NCBI GenBank assembly: GCA_003020965.1
Contig: PXRL01000028.1
Span: 30,253 to 94,252 of the forward strand
Length of the DNA stretch: 64,000 nt
Direction of reading: 5' to 3'
Source of the DNA: Halobacteriales archaeon QS_4_69_225
Lineage (GTDB): Archaea > Halobacteriota > Halobacteria > Halobacteriales > Haloarculaceae
The notes beneath the pieces are model-generated. The model was not told where the DNA came from and searched no databases. It was given only the letters and a program-made list of their open reading frames with translations. The translations under genes were made by a program, and so were the position numbers. Positions 40,411 through 49,481 of the stretch are shown in pieces. Each line of letters begins with the position of its first letter. Positions within the stretch are counted from its first letter, which is position 1.

Positions 40411-40746
40411 ATGTCCGACGTCCCCGAGGGACCGATCGACGACGTCACGGCGCTCGTCGACAGGAACGGCCTCGTCAAGCTGTTCGCCAACAGGGTACGG
40501 GCACGGGTCCTGGTGACCCTGTTCTACGCCGAGGAACCGCTGACGACGGCCGACATCGCCGCTCACGCCGACATCTACCAGAGCGCGGTCATCGAGGCGC
40601 TGGAGGCGATGGAACCGTTCGACATCGTCGAGTCGACCGGCGGGGAGGACCCGGCGTACTCCATCGACCGGAGCGACGACCTCGTCGCCGACATCCGGGC
40701 GCTCGCGGAGTCGGCGACCGACCGCCTCTACGACGAGGCGTCCTGA
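40411..40746 (+). CDS. Winged-helix transcriptional regulator
   Basis: A 111-residue protein: LVKLFANRVRARVLVTLFYA, EEPLTTADIAAHADIYQSAV, IEALEAMEPFDIVESTGG is an ArsR/MarR-like winged helix in which ADIAAHADIYQSAVIEALEAM is the turn and recognition helix; the C-terminal helix DDLVADIRALAESATDRL likely dimerises. There is no effector domain. The ATG at 40411 is chosen over the upstream extension, which comes from repeat sequence. Convergent with the next gene, with stops 3 bp apart. The target is unknown. Confidence 0.82.
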   Translation: MSDVPEGPIDDVTALVDRNGLVKLFANRVRARVLVTLFYAEEPLTTADIAAHADIYQSAVIEALEAMEPFDIVESTGGEDPAYSIDRSDDLVADIRALAESATDRLYDEAS

Positions 40747-40749
40747 CTG

Positions 40750-41280
40750 CTACCGTATCTCGATCGTCGTCTCGTCGCGGACGCCCTTCGCGGACGCCGA
40801 CTCGACGTTGACGCCGGCGTGTATCGTGTACTCGCCCGGCCCGGCCCGGGTCCACTCCGACTCGCTGACCTGGAACATCCCGTTCCAGTTCCGGCGGAAC
40901 TCCTTCCACTCGCCGCGGTCGAACTCGAGGGCGCTCGGCTCCTGTGTCGGAATCTCCGGCACGTGGGAGGCCTCCCGGTGGCCGTCGACCGCCCAGGTCC
41001 ACAGCACCGGCGAGACCGTCGGGACGCTCACCGGAAACGGCATCGCGTTTTTCATCCTGACGACGAACGGCACCGTCTCGCCGGCCTCGTAGACGTCCCG
41101 CGGGGTCGAGACGTCGACGGAGATCGAGCGGTGGCGGAGCCGCCTCGGGAACAGCGTCTCGCTCAGCGTCCCTACCGGCAGCGTCCGGGCGGCGCGCGGT
41201 TCCTCCCTGTCGCTGGCCCCCGGCCGGAACGGGTCCTCGTCGTCCCGGTCCAGCGCGTCCGACTCGTAGATCCGTCTCAT
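40750..41280 (-). CDS. Haloarchaeal protein with beta-rich domain, unknown function
   Basis: A 176-residue protein. After an acidic N-terminal region (MRRIYESDALDRDDEDPFRP) comes a beta-strand-rich part: ISVDVSTPRDVYEAGETVPF, VVRMKNAMPFPVSVPTVSPV, LWTWAVDGHREASHVPE, then PGEYTIHAGVNVESA. This looks like an immunoglobulin/CARDB-like fold (GExVPFxVRMKN). No signal peptide. The ATG at 41280 is chosen because upstream residues are Arg/Thr-rich. The gene is conserved-looking but not assignable by me. Confidence 0.7.
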   Translation of the reverse strand: MRRIYESDALDRDDEDPFRPGASDREEPRAARTLPVGTLSETLFPRRLRHRSISVDVSTPRDVYEAGETVPFVVRMKNAMPFPVSVPTVSPVLWTWAVDGHREASHVPEIPTQEPSALEFDRGEWKEFRRNWNGMFQVSESEWTRAGPGEYTIHAGVNVESASAKGVRDETTIEIR

Positions 41281-41329
41281 CGACGGCGTCGCTACGGCTC
41301 GCCCGGTGAAAGGCGTTCCGCGTCGGAGG

Positions 41330-42559
41330 TCAGTCGTCGTCGGCGGCCGTCGGTTCCGCGTCCGCGTCCGCGTCGACTCCGGGTCGGCCGACGCTGCCGT
41401 CCTCGTAGCGAGGATCGAACAGATGACAGGCCGCACGGCCGTTGTCGATGTCGCGGAGCTCCGGCTCGTGAACCCGACACGGCGTCACGAAGACATCCTC
41501 GAGGGCGGCGGCGGCGGCGTCGAACTCCTCGGCGGCGGCCGACTCCAGCGCCCCGGCGAGCACCTGCTCGGCGGCGGGGTCCGAGAGCGACTGCGGGACG
41601 CCGTACTCCGCCCGGATGGCGGCGGCGATCGTCTCGCGGTCGTCGTCCCGCTCGGCGTCGACGCTCTCGAAGTCGATGTCGGCCCGCTCGATGCGCTCCT
41701 GTAGCTCGAGGACCGCCCGCCACTCCGCCTGCTCGCGGTCGGCCTCCCAGAGGGGATCCGGCTCCGGAATCGCCGACAGTAGCGCCTCCGTGTAGGGGTG
41801 CTGTGGCGCCGAGAACAGCTCCTCCGGCGTCCCGACCTCCGCGATCTCGCCGAGATACATCACGGCGATCCGGTCGGCGATGTGCTCGACGACCGAGAGG
41901 TCGTGGGCGATGAACAGATACGAGATGCCGAACTCCTCTTGGAGGTCCTCCAGCAGGTTGAGGATCTGCGCCTGCACGGAGACGTCCAGCGCCGACACGG
42001 GTTCGTCACAGACGATGAAATCCGGATCGACGGCCAGCGCGCGGGCGATGCCGATGCGCTGTAGCTGGCCGCCGGAGAACTCGTGAGGGTAACGGTTGGC
42101 GTGGCTCGCGTTCAGTCCGACGGTTTCGAGCAGCTCCTTGATGCGTTCGTCGCGGGTGTTGCCGGCGGCCAGCCCGTGGATGTCCAGCGCCTCGCCGATG
42201 ATGTCGTCGACCGTCAGCCGGGGGTTGAGACTGGACTGGGGGTTCTGGAAGATTATCTGGACGTCCCTGCGCAGCTCCCGGAGCTCGCTGCCGGAGAGCT
42301 CGCTGACGTCCTGACCTTCGTAGTAGACGCTTCCCTCGGTCGGTTCCTCGAGCCGTAGCAGCGTCCGGCCGACGGTGCTTTTGCCGCAGCCGGACTCGCC
42401 GACGAGACCGAGCGTCTCGCCGGCCCCGATTTCGAGGTCGATGCCGTCGACGGCCTTCACCCATTTTTGCCGGCCGAGCAGCCGGTCGATGAAGTCCGTC
42501 TCCGACCGGTAGTGCTTCTTGAGGTTCTCCGCCCGGACGAGCGGCTCGTCGCTACTCAT
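41330..42559 (-). CDS. dppF: Oligopeptide/dipeptide ABC transporter ATP-binding protein (DppF/AppF-like)
   Basis: A 409-residue ATPase. [20 protein letters not shown], then Walker [16 protein letters not shown] (about 52-66), Q-loop [13 protein letters not shown], signature [15 protein letters not shown], Walker [15 protein letters not shown], and the oligopeptide-transporter C-terminal domain with the [11 protein letters not shown] ... ACHLF cysteine region. An insertion of about 70 residues between the ATPase and the Cys motif is acidic and Ala-rich. It overlaps the dppD-like gene by 8 bp in a dppA-B-C-D-F order. Symbols follow the bacterial analogues. Confidence 0.93.
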   Translation of the reverse strand: MSSDEPLVRAENLKKHYRSETDFIDRLLGRQKWVKAVDGIDLEIGAGETLGLVGESGCGKSTVGRTLLRLEEPTEGSVYYEGQDVSELSGSELRELRRDVQIIFQNPQSSLNPRLTVDDIIGEALDIHGLAAGNTRDERIKELLETVGLNASHANRYPHEFSGGQLQRIGIARALAVDPDFIVCDEPVSALDVSVQAQILNLLEDLQEEFGISYLFIAHDLSVVEHIADRIAVMYLGEIAEVGTPEELFSAPQHPYTEALLSAIPEPDPLWEADREQAEWRAVLELQERIERADIDFESVDAERDDDRETIAAAIRAEYGVPQSLSDPAAEQVLAGALESAAAEEFDAAAAALEDVFVTPCRVHEPELRDIDNGRAACHLFDPRYEDGSVGRPGVDADADAEPTAADDD

Positions 42560-43565
42560 CGACGGTTCCCCCGTCGGTCGACTCGACGGGCTCGGTCCGG
42601 CTTCCGTCTCTGACCCGCACCTCGTAGCCCGGCTGCTCCGACAGCTCGCCGGTGTGGGCGAGACAGGCGGCCATCTGCGTGTCGTGGTCGGAGACGTCGG
42701 CCGGCGTGCCCGTCGCCACGTCCACGAACGCCGGCTCGCGTTTGGTGCAGTTCTCCTCGGCGTACGGACACCGCGGGTGGAAGTTACAGCCCGGCGGCAT
42801 CTCGATGAGGTCCGGCATCCGGCCGGGGATGGTCTCCAGCCGGTCGCGGTCGTCGCCGATGCGCGGAACCGAGCCCATCAATCCCACGGTGTAGGGGTGC
42901 TGTGGGTCGTAGTAGACGTCCTCGACGGGCGCCATCTCGACCGGGTGGCCCGCGTACATCACCATTACCCTGTCGCAGAACTCGGCGACGACGCCGAGGT
43001 CGTGGGTGATGAGCTGGATGGCGGTGTCGTATTCGTCGCCGATCTCCTTGAGCAGGCCCAGTATCTGCGCCTCGATCGTAACGTCCAGGGCGGTCGTCGG
43101 CTCGTCGGCGATGATGAGATCCGGGTCGCAGGACAGCGCCATCGCGATGACCGCACGCTGCTGCATTCCGCCGGAGAACTCGTGGGGGTAGTTGGAGTAC
43201 CGCTGGCCCGGGTCCGGAATCCCAACCGACTCGAGCATCTCGATCGCGCGTTCTTTGGCCGCCGTCTCGTCCATATCGAGGTGGTGTCGGACCGCCTCGG
43301 ATATCTGCTCGCCGACTGTGTAGGCCGGGTTCAGCGCGGTCTCGGCGTCCTGGAATATCATCGCGATCTCGTTGCCCCGGAGCTCGCGCATCTCCTCGTC
43401 GTCGAGCTCCAGGAGGTTCCGGCCCTTGAACCGGATCTCGCCGCTCTCGATGACGCCCGGCTCGTCGATGAGCCGCATCACCGCGAGGCTGGTGACGCTC
43501 TTGCCCGCGCCGCTCTCGCCGACGACGCCGAACCGCTCGCCGGCTTCGACCTCGTAGATCGCCAT
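42552..43565 (-). pseudogene. dppD: DppD-like ABC ATPase, 5' end removed by IS insertion
   Basis: The remaining 337 residues keep Walker A GVVGESGAGKSVTSL, Q-loop IFQDAETALNPAYTV, signature FSGGMQQRAVIAMAL, Walker B LIIADEPTTALDVTI and the [14 protein letters not shown] region. The protein begins MAIYEVEAGERFGV, just before Walker A; the usual 25-30 N-terminal residues (beta strands with the A-loop aromatic that stacks on ATP) are missing. The frame runs directly into the left end of the TnpB element at about 43570. No remnant of the missing part lies on the far side of the IS. Probably defective or weak. Confidence 0.75.
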
Positions 43566-43682
43566 CTTAGTCAGCGAGGAAACCCCGGCGTTTACGCCGG
43601 GGCGGAATCGCGTTCGTTTGTTGTATTTGTCCACGCATGTCCCCCCAATTGACTCCCCAACAGCTTCAACCCACCGCCCCGT

Positions 43683-43694
43683 GATATATATCTT
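43683..43694 (+). promoter_or_regulatory. TATA box of the second tnpB
   Basis: GATATATATCTT, an unusually strong TATA in this GC-rich genome, lies about 25-30 bp ahead of the GTG start at 43714, predicting a leaderless or near-leaderless tnpB mRNA. Confidence 0.6.
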
Positions 43695-43713
43695 AAGAAC
43701 CGTTAATGCTGAT

Positions 43714-44916
43714 GTGGAGCATCGACGCACCGCTGTCGTCAAACTCGACGTCACTGACACCGACGACACTCTCCTCCACCGCACCGTCCAGCGATTCAAA
43801 CAGGCCGCACAGGTCGCTGTCGAGAAAGGCTGGAACGACAATGGCCGGCTCATCACCGCAAAAACCGAACTCCACCACCGCTCCTACGAACGCGCCCGCC
43901 AAACCACCGACGGACTGCACGCCGACCTCGTACAAGCCGCCCGCAACCGGGCCGCAGACGCCCTCAACACCTGTGTCACGAAACGAGAACAAGGCGAGAA
44001 CCCGTCGAAACCGCTGTTCACCAGCGATTTCGTCCACTACAACACCAACGCCGTCACCTACTACGACGACTACGTCACGCTGGCGACCGTCGACGGCCGC
44101 GTCGAAGCCCAGTTCGTCCGCCCAGACACCCCCGACGCGCCACAGTACGAGTACCTCTCCGAACCGTGGGAGCGCAACGAAGCCACCCTCCACCACCGCG
44201 GTGGTGACTGGTATCTCCACATCTCCGTTGTCAAAGAGGATGATGTCGAGCCGGAGGAAGCCGAGAACGAAACGGTTCTCGGCGTCGACCTCGGTGTGGA
44301 GAACATCGCTGTCACCTCGACCGGACAGTTCTGGAGCGGTGGCTACCTGAATCACCGCCGCCGCGAGTACGAGCGGGTCCGTGGCGGCCTTCAGCAGACC
44401 GGGACCGAATCGGCCCACCGAACGATAGCGCAGTTGGGAGACCGGGAAGGTAGATGGGCCGAAGACTACCTGCATCGCATCTCGAAGGCGCTCGTCCAAG
44501 AGGCGCTGGCGAACGAGTGTGACACGATTGCCTTCGAGGACCTGACCGACATCCGCGACCGGATGCCAAACGTCAAGAAGTTCCATATATGGGCGTTCCG
44601 GCGGCTCTACGAGTACACCGAGTACAAAGCCGTCGAGCGAGGTATTCACGTCAAGCAGGTGGACCCGGCGTACACGAGTCGGCGATGCTCGAAGTGCGGG
44701 ATGACGCTGGAGGAGAACCGCAACGGCGAGGAGTTCGCGTGTCAGAAGTGTGGGTACGAAGCCCATGCAGATTACAACGCGGCAAAGAACATCGGCTACA
44801 AGCGACTCTCGGCGGGGCAGAAGTCTCTGTCGAGAGGGGCCACCCGTCAGCTGGCCCTGAAGTCGGGGACGTTGAACGCGAACGGCGAGTTTTCGCCTGC
44901 CTCGTCAGAGGTGTGA
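43714..44916 (+). CDS. tnpB: TnpB RNA-guided endonuclease (complete RuvC triad)
   Basis: A 400-residue TnpB with RuvC-I VLGVDLGVENIAV (Asp192), RuvC-II IAFEDLTDI (Glu275), zinc finger CSKCGMT...CQKCG (Cys325/328/343/346) and RuvC-III HADYNAAKNI (Asp353). All three catalytic acids are present, in contrast to the TnpB at 18048. The start is taken at GTG 43714 (VEHRRTAVVKLDV) because the TATA box lies 20-30 bp upstream; the frame extends to 43618 but that part is IS end sequence. It probably cuts target DNA with an omega RNA from its 3' end and promotes retention of the element. Confidence 0.9.
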   Translation: MEHRRTAVVKLDVTDTDDTLLHRTVQRFKQAAQVAVEKGWNDNGRLITAKTELHHRSYERARQTTDGLHADLVQAARNRAADALNTCVTKREQGENPSKPLFTSDFVHYNTNAVTYYDDYVTLATVDGRVEAQFVRPDTPDAPQYEYLSEPWERNEATLHHRGGDWYLHISVVKEDDVEPEEAENETVLGVDLGVENIAVTSTGQFWSGGYLNHRRREYERVRGGLQQTGTESAHRTIAQLGDREGRWAEDYLHRISKALVQEALANECDTIAFEDLTDIRDRMPNVKKFHIWAFRRLYEYTEYKAVERGIHVKQVDPAYTSRRCSKCGMTLEENRNGEEFACQKCGYEAHADYNAAKNIGYKRLSAGQKSLSRGATRQLALKSGTLNANGEFSPASSEV

Positions 44917-44963
44917 GCGGGAGCCCACCGACAAGCCCTGCCGTTCACGGCGGGGTAGTTGAC

Positions 44964-46040
44964 CTATCGGAACTCACCTCCGCTCGTGTCGCCCTGCGGG
45001 TCGAAGGCGTCCCGGACCCCGTCGCCGACGAGGTTGATCGCCAGCACGAACATGAAGATGGCGAATCCGGGGAAGAAGCCGGCCCACCACCGGCCGCGGG
45101 CCATCGAGTCGTCTTCGACCCGGAGCATGACGCCCCACTCGGCGCTGGCCGGCGACAGCCCGAGGCCGATGAAGCCCAGCGCGGCGGCCGCCAGCACCGT
45201 CGTCCCGACGCTGAGCGTCGCCTGGACGATGACCGGTGCCATCGCGTTCGGGAGGATGTGCCGGAGGATGACCGACCTGTCCTTGGCGCCGAGCGCCTTC
45301 GCCGCGGTGACGTATTCGTTTTCCTTGACGCTGAGTATCTCGCCGCGGAGGATGCGCGCGTAGGCCAGCCAGCCGGTGGTGACCAGCGCGAAGATGAGCT
45401 CCCAGTACCCCCGACCGAGAATGGTGATGACCGCGATGGCCAGGACGATGAACGGGAACGCGTACAGCAGGTCGACGATCCGCATGACGGCCTCGTCGAC
45501 GTAGCCGCCGTAGTAGCCCGCGACGGCGCCGAGCGGCACCCCGATGAACAGCGCCACGGCGACGGCGATGAAGCCGATCGAGAGGCTCCAGCGCCCGCCG
45601 TACATGATCCGCGAGAGGATGTCGCGGCCGGCCCAGTCGGTGCCGAAGATGTGGAGCCCCGAGGGCGGCCAGGCGAACGTGTTCTCCAGCGTCGGGGGGG
45701 TGTGTCCCGTCAGGACGTTCTGGTTGGCCGGGTCGGCCGGTGCCAGCGCGAACGGCTGGACGACCTGGCCGGCCAGCACCGGGACCTGTCCGGGCACCCG
45801 AATCGGGCGGGCGAACACCGCAAGCAGCGTCATGAACGCGATGACGGCCGCGCCGAACAGCGCGAGGCGGTTCCGCTTGAACCGCCGCCAGGCGTAGTAC
45901 AGCCGGCCTTTCCCTTCCTCGGACTGGAGACTCGGCTTCCACTCGGATTCCAGCTGACGGTCCTTGACCGCCTCGCCGTCGAAGCCTTCGATTCGAATGC
46001 GACCACGCTCGGGTTCGGTGTCGTTTTGTCTTGTAGCCAT
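44964..46040 (-). CDS. dppC: Dipeptide/oligopeptide ABC transporter permease DppC
   Basis: A 358-residue inner-membrane permease. A cytosolic N-terminus is followed by six helices with the BPD_transp_1 signature region (YVTAAKALGAKDRSVILRHI, then LPNAMAPVIVQATL: the EAA loop that contacts the ATPases). A periplasm-facing loop holds the IFGTDWAGRDILSRIMYGG block typical of DppC/OppC. The stop codon TAG (44964-44966) lies exactly at the right end of the IS, so the natural C-terminus may have been changed. It is 2 bp from dppB. Confidence 0.92.
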   Translation of the reverse strand: MATRQNDTEPERGRIRIEGFDGEAVKDRQLESEWKPSLQSEEGKGRLYYAWRRFKRNRLALFGAAVIAFMTLLAVFARPIRVPGQVPVLAGQVVQPFALAPADPANQNVLTGHTPPTLENTFAWPPSGLHIFGTDWAGRDILSRIMYGGRWSLSIGFIAVAVALFIGVPLGAVAGYYGGYVDEAVMRIVDLLYAFPFIVLAIAVITILGRGYWELIFALVTTGWLAYARILRGEILSVKENEYVTAAKALGAKDRSVILRHILPNAMAPVIVQATLSVGTTVLAAAALGFIGLGLSPASAEWGVMLRVEDDSMARGRWWAGFFPGFAIFMFVLAINLVGDGVRDAFDPQGDTSGGEFR

Positions 46041-46042
46041 CG

Positions 46043-46993
46043 TCAGTATCTGATTCTGGGATCGAGGTACGCGTACAGTACGTCGGCGAACAGGTTCGCG
46101 AGGATGACCGAGACGCCGATGAGCAGTACGAGCGCCTGGATGACGGGGAAGTCACGGTTGCCGACGCGGTTGACGAGCAGCCGGCCGATGCCCGGATACG
46201 CGAAGACGATCTCGACGACGACCGAGCCGCTGATGATGAACGCCACCTGGATGGCGGCGACCGTGACGACCGAGATGAGCGAGTTCCGGAGGACGTGCTT
46301 GCCGATGACCTGTCGCTCCGGGAGTCCCTTCGCGCGGGCCATCTTGACGTAGTCCTTGTCGAGTTCCTCGACCATCGAGGAGCGCATCAGCCGCATCAAA
46401 AGCGCCGTCGATCCCGTTCCGATGGCGATGGCCGGCAGCAGCGTGTACGCTATCATGTCGACGCTCAACAGCCCGCTGTCGGTCGGCGGGAGAATCGGGA
46501 AGAGTCCGAGCCAGCTGCCGAACACCAGTATCAGGATGAGCCCGAGCCAGAAGTTCGGCAGCGCGATGCCGACGAGAGCGAAGATGCGGCTCGCCTGGTC
46601 GACCGTCGTGTTCCGGTAGTACGCGGCGGCCACGCCGGTCGGAATCGCGGTCACGACCGCGATGACGAACGCCATCGACCCCATCAGCAGCGTGAACGGG
46701 AGCCGGGCCATAATCAAGCTGGTCACCGACCGCTTCGAGATGATCGACTGGCCGAAGTCACCCTGTGCGGCGCTGATCACCCAGTCGATGTACTGGGCGT
46801 ACACCGGCTTGTCGAGGCCGTACTGGGCCCGGATCTGTGCTTCGGTCTCCGGATCTAGCTCCGTGAACAGTGTGATGAAGTCGATCGGGTCCCCCGGGAT
46901 GAAGTGGACCATCGCGAACGTCGCGAGGGACACGCCTAACAGTAGCGGGATGGTGATGAGCAACCGTTTCAGAACGAATCGTCTGAGACTCAT
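46043..46993 (-). CDS. dppB: Dipeptide/oligopeptide ABC transporter permease DppB
   Basis: A 316-residue permease beginning RRFVLKRLLITIPLLLGVSL, the standard DppB start, with FIPGDPIDF (the P-GDP motif) and six membrane helices. The EAA loop is DYVKMARAKGLPERQVIGKH, and the C-terminal IVEIVFAYPGIGRLLVNRVGNRDFPVIQALVLL is family-typical. It pairs with DppC to form the membrane channel and lies between the substrate-binding protein gene (21 bp upstream) and dppC. Confidence 0.94.
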   Translation of the reverse strand: MSLRRFVLKRLLITIPLLLGVSLATFAMVHFIPGDPIDFITLFTELDPETEAQIRAQYGLDKPVYAQYIDWVISAAQGDFGQSIISKRSVTSLIMARLPFTLLMGSMAFVIAVVTAIPTGVAAAYYRNTTVDQASRIFALVGIALPNFWLGLILILVFGSWLGLFPILPPTDSGLLSVDMIAYTLLPAIAIGTGSTALLMRLMRSSMVEELDKDYVKMARAKGLPERQVIGKHVLRNSLISVVTVAAIQVAFIISGSVVVEIVFAYPGIGRLLVNRVGNRDFPVIQALVLLIGVSVILANLFADVLYAYLDPRIRY

Positions 46994-47014
46994 GGAAGCG
47001 TGATGCTGTCGTTG

Positions 47015-48748
47015 TCAGTTCTCGGGCGGGATGACGATTTCGCCACGGACGGGAGCGTACAGGGTGTCGTACCGTAGACTGGAGTTCGGGTGGGGCTGCC
47101 AGTAGCTGATGTCGGCGACCGAGTCGGAGTTGACGACGTCGATCTTGTCGCCGGTCCACATGAATGCGGTCGGGGAATCCTCGGCGAGAACCTCCTGGAG
47201 ATCGCTGTAGATCTGCTGCCGCTCGTCCACGTTGAGGGTCGTCTGGCCCTCTTGGATGAGCCGGTCGACCTCCTCGTTCTCGTAGAGGTTCCAGTTGAAG
47301 CCGTCCGGCACGTGCTGGCTCGAATCGAGCAGCTGTTCGACGTGGCCGTTCGGATCCGAGCCTCCGGTCCAGCCGATGCCGACGACGTCGGTGGTCTGCG
47401 CGGCGCCCTCGGGGTCCAAGATGAACGGAACCAGGTCGTCGAACGAGCGGACGTCCAGCTTCGCGTTGAAGTACTCCGTCTCGTCGAGCCGCTGCTGGAC
47501 GACCTCCATCCAGCGCTCCCGCGTTCGGTTGGTGTTGGTGATGAGGCTGATCTCGAAGGGCTTTTCGATGTTTTCCTCCTCGAAGGCGCTGTCGAGAAGC
47601 TCCTTGGCGGCCTCGACGTCCTCGCCGACGAACTCGTCCCGGAGCCGCTGTTCCTCCTCGGCGTCGAAGTACGCGCCCAGGCCGGGGCTGATGGGCCCGG
47701 CCAGCGGCGTCGCGTTGCCGCCGAAGATGGCCTCGATGACGTCCTCTCTCGGGATGAGCCGCGTTATACCGCGGCGGAAGTCGGAGTTGGTGTACGGCTC
47801 CTGGGTCACGGGGTAGGTGATGAAGTCGAACCCGACGGAGACGTCCTGGACGACGGTGCCGGTCGCATTCTCCCACTGCCCGAGGTCGAACGGGGCAGGG
47901 TTGTCGATCATGTCGAGTTCTCCCGTCTTCATGGCCTCCTCCTGGGAGACCTGCTCGGGGATGACGCGGAAGGTGATGGTCTCCCACGGCGACGTACCGG
48001 GGTAGTCGTCGCCGTCGTACCAGTAGTCCTCGAAGGCGGAAAGCACCAGGCGGTCTTCGGCCTGGAACTCCTCGATGGTGTACGGTCCCGTCCCCAGCGT
48101 CTCCGAATCGAAGTCGTGGTCGTCATCCTGGGGGTTTTCGCTGATGCCGTCGGCGCCGCTCGGTAGAATCGGGACGGCACTGAGGTCGGTGAGCGCCGGT
48201 GCGTGCGGCGATGCGGCGACGATCTCGATCTCGTAGTCGCCGACCACCTCGATCGTGTCGATCCAGGAGACGTCGGCGTCGTTCGTCGTGCCACTCGTCC
48301 GGTTGATGGAGAACTCGACGTCCTCGGCGGTGAACTCGTCGCCGTTGTGGAACTGAACGCCCTCTCTGAGCTGGAACCGGAAGGTCGTCTCGCTGAGGCG
48401 TTCGAAATCGCTGGCGAGCATGCCGCGGAACTCCGAGAGGTCGAACGTCGCCTCGACCAGAGATTCGTAACACCGCGACCCGACGGTGGATTGGGACGTG
48501 GCGTCCGAGATGATCGTCGGGTCGAGGGTACCTGGATTCGCGCCGACGGAGGCGGTGAACTCGCCGGTCGGGACCGTATCACCCGGCGGCGTGTTCTCGT
48601 CGTTCGTCCCGCCACCGTCGTCGGTCCCTTCCGGTGTCTCCTCGTCACCGCTGGAGCACCCCGCCACCCCGACCGCGACCGTTCCGCCCATCGCGGCGAG
48701 AATCTGTCGACGCGTCGTATCGGCATCCGAGAGGGACTCGGTAGGCAT
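47015..48748 (-). CDS. dppA: Dipeptide/oligopeptide ABC transporter substrate-binding lipoprotein (family 5)
   Basis: A 577-residue SBP_bac_5 protein. The N-terminus has a Tat-type signal with TTRRQILAAMGG (twin Arg) and a lipobox VAGC (Cys about residue 31), then a Thr/Glu/Asp-rich linker: a typical haloarchaeal Tat lipoprotein. The mature part has REGVQFHNGDEFTAEDVEFS and YTIEEFQAEDRLVLSAFEDYW, both family-5 signatures. The ATG at 48748 (MPTESLSDAD) is chosen to place the RR motif correctly. It is the first gene of the dpp operon that the second TnpB element interrupts. Confidence 0.93.
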   Translation of the reverse strand: MPTESLSDADTTRRQILAAMGGTVAVGVAGCSSGDEETPEGTDDGGGTNDENTPPGDTVPTGEFTASVGANPGTLDPTIISDATSQSTVGSRCYESLVEATFDLSEFRGMLASDFERLSETTFRFQLREGVQFHNGDEFTAEDVEFSINRTSGTTNDADVSWIDTIEVVGDYEIEIVAASPHAPALTDLSAVPILPSGADGISENPQDDDHDFDSETLGTGPYTIEEFQAEDRLVLSAFEDYWYDGDDYPGTSPWETITFRVIPEQVSQEEAMKTGELDMIDNPAPFDLGQWENATGTVVQDVSVGFDFITYPVTQEPYTNSDFRRGITRLIPREDVIEAIFGGNATPLAGPISPGLGAYFDAEEEQRLRDEFVGEDVEAAKELLDSAFEEENIEKPFEISLITNTNRTRERWMEVVQQRLDETEYFNAKLDVRSFDDLVPFILDPEGAAQTTDVVGIGWTGGSDPNGHVEQLLDSSQHVPDGFNWNLYENEEVDRLIQEGQTTLNVDERQQIYSDLQEVLAEDSPTAFMWTGDKIDVVNSDSVADISYWQPHPNSSLRYDTLYAPVRGEIVIPPEN

Positions 48749-48904
48749 GCCAACCCGTTCCAGACTGGTATTTAAAAAATCTTCGTCTGGCAGTCGGCAA
48801 GATTTATCTAAACCGCAGGCTACAAATGTCCGCGATCGGGCTCCGTCGCGGGGTGGCCCGACCGAAATCGGTATAACTGGACCCGTCGAAGGTCTGCAAT
48901 GCAC

Positions 48905-48989
48905 GCGAGGGTGGCCGAGTCAGGACAAAGGCGGCGGACTTAAGATCCGCTCCCGTAGGGGTTCGTGGGTTCGAATCCCTCCCCTCGCA
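48905..48989 (+). tRNA. tRNA-Leu (anticodon TAA)
   Basis: An 85-nt class II tRNA: acceptor GCGAGGG/CCCTCGC region with discriminator A, D arm TGGCCGAGTCAGGACAAAGG, anticodon arm GCGGA-CTTAAGA-TCCGC (anticodon TAA), a long variable arm (TCCCGTAGGGG) and T arm GTGGG-TTCGAAT-CCCTC. CCA is not encoded. The 21-nt 3' end recurs twice downstream. Confidence 0.95.
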
Positions 48990-49448
48990 TGGCGAGACGC
49001 CGAGCGGAGCGAGGCGTCTCGGAGAGTCGAGCGGCGACCGTGGGGAGCCGCGAGGCACATTCTGCCGGCTCGAACGAACGTGAGTAGCCGTGCGAGTGCG
49101 CGGAGGGTTCGAAGCCTGCCAGTCGCGCGCAGCAAGCGTAGCGAGCGAGCACGTCTGGCTTCGGTTCGAATCCCTCCCCTCGCTCCCGAGCGTGAGCGGT
49201 ACGGAGCGCCCGCGACGCGCCGCGAACCCGCGTGAAACCAGTGCAATCGGAGGATTCGAAGCCGGCGAGTCGCAGCCCGGGAAGCGACTGCAGGGAGCGA
49301 CCCGGAACGTCTCGACTCGGTTCGAATCCCTCCCCTCACGGGTCCGACGGCGACCACAGAGAGCCGCGAGGCACATTCTGCCGGCTCGAACGAACGTGAG
49401 TAGCCGTGCGAGTGTGCGGTGGGTTCGAAGCCTGCCAGTCACGCGCAG
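48990..49448. repeat. tRNA-Leu 3'-end copies and 100-bp direct repeat
   Basis: GGTTCGAATCCCTCCCCTCG, the tRNA terminal 20-mer, recurs at 49163-49182 intact and at 49319-49338 with a changed last base. A separate tract of about 100 bp (49031-49131; core GAGCCGCGAGGCACATTCTG) is repeated at 49346-49448 with about 90 percent identity by eye. No tRNA 5' halves and no integrase are present. It looks like a duplication array built from tRNA 3' ends, perhaps by successive integration and excision. Confidence 0.7.
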
Positions 49449-49481
49449 TCATTTCCCGATTTCGTCGCCTACCGCCGGGTG

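Larger units (their letters stand above)
43571..44963 (+). mobile_element. IS200/IS605-family (IS1341-type) element with intact tnpB
   Basis: The left end has the hairpin CCCCGGCG-TTTA-CGCCGGGG (43583-43602), matching in layout the left end of the 18-kb element. The right end has CCCTGCCG-TTCA-CGGCGGGG (44936-44955) then TAGTTGAC. It carries only tnpB. It sits inside the dpp operon, opposite to its transcription, between dppC (whose stop codon touches the right end) and the truncated dppD. By analogy with other TnpB elements, an omega RNA would span the tnpB 3' end and the right hairpin. Ends are approximate. Confidence 0.8.

Noticed and set aside
43618..43713. Upstream extension of the second tnpB to 43618.
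   Set aside because: It runs into IS end sequence and lies before the TATA box, so it would not be in the mRNA.
49163..49339. Possible further tRNA-Leu genes.
   Set aside because: Only the T arm and 3' acceptor strand are copied; no anticodon arm or 5' half.
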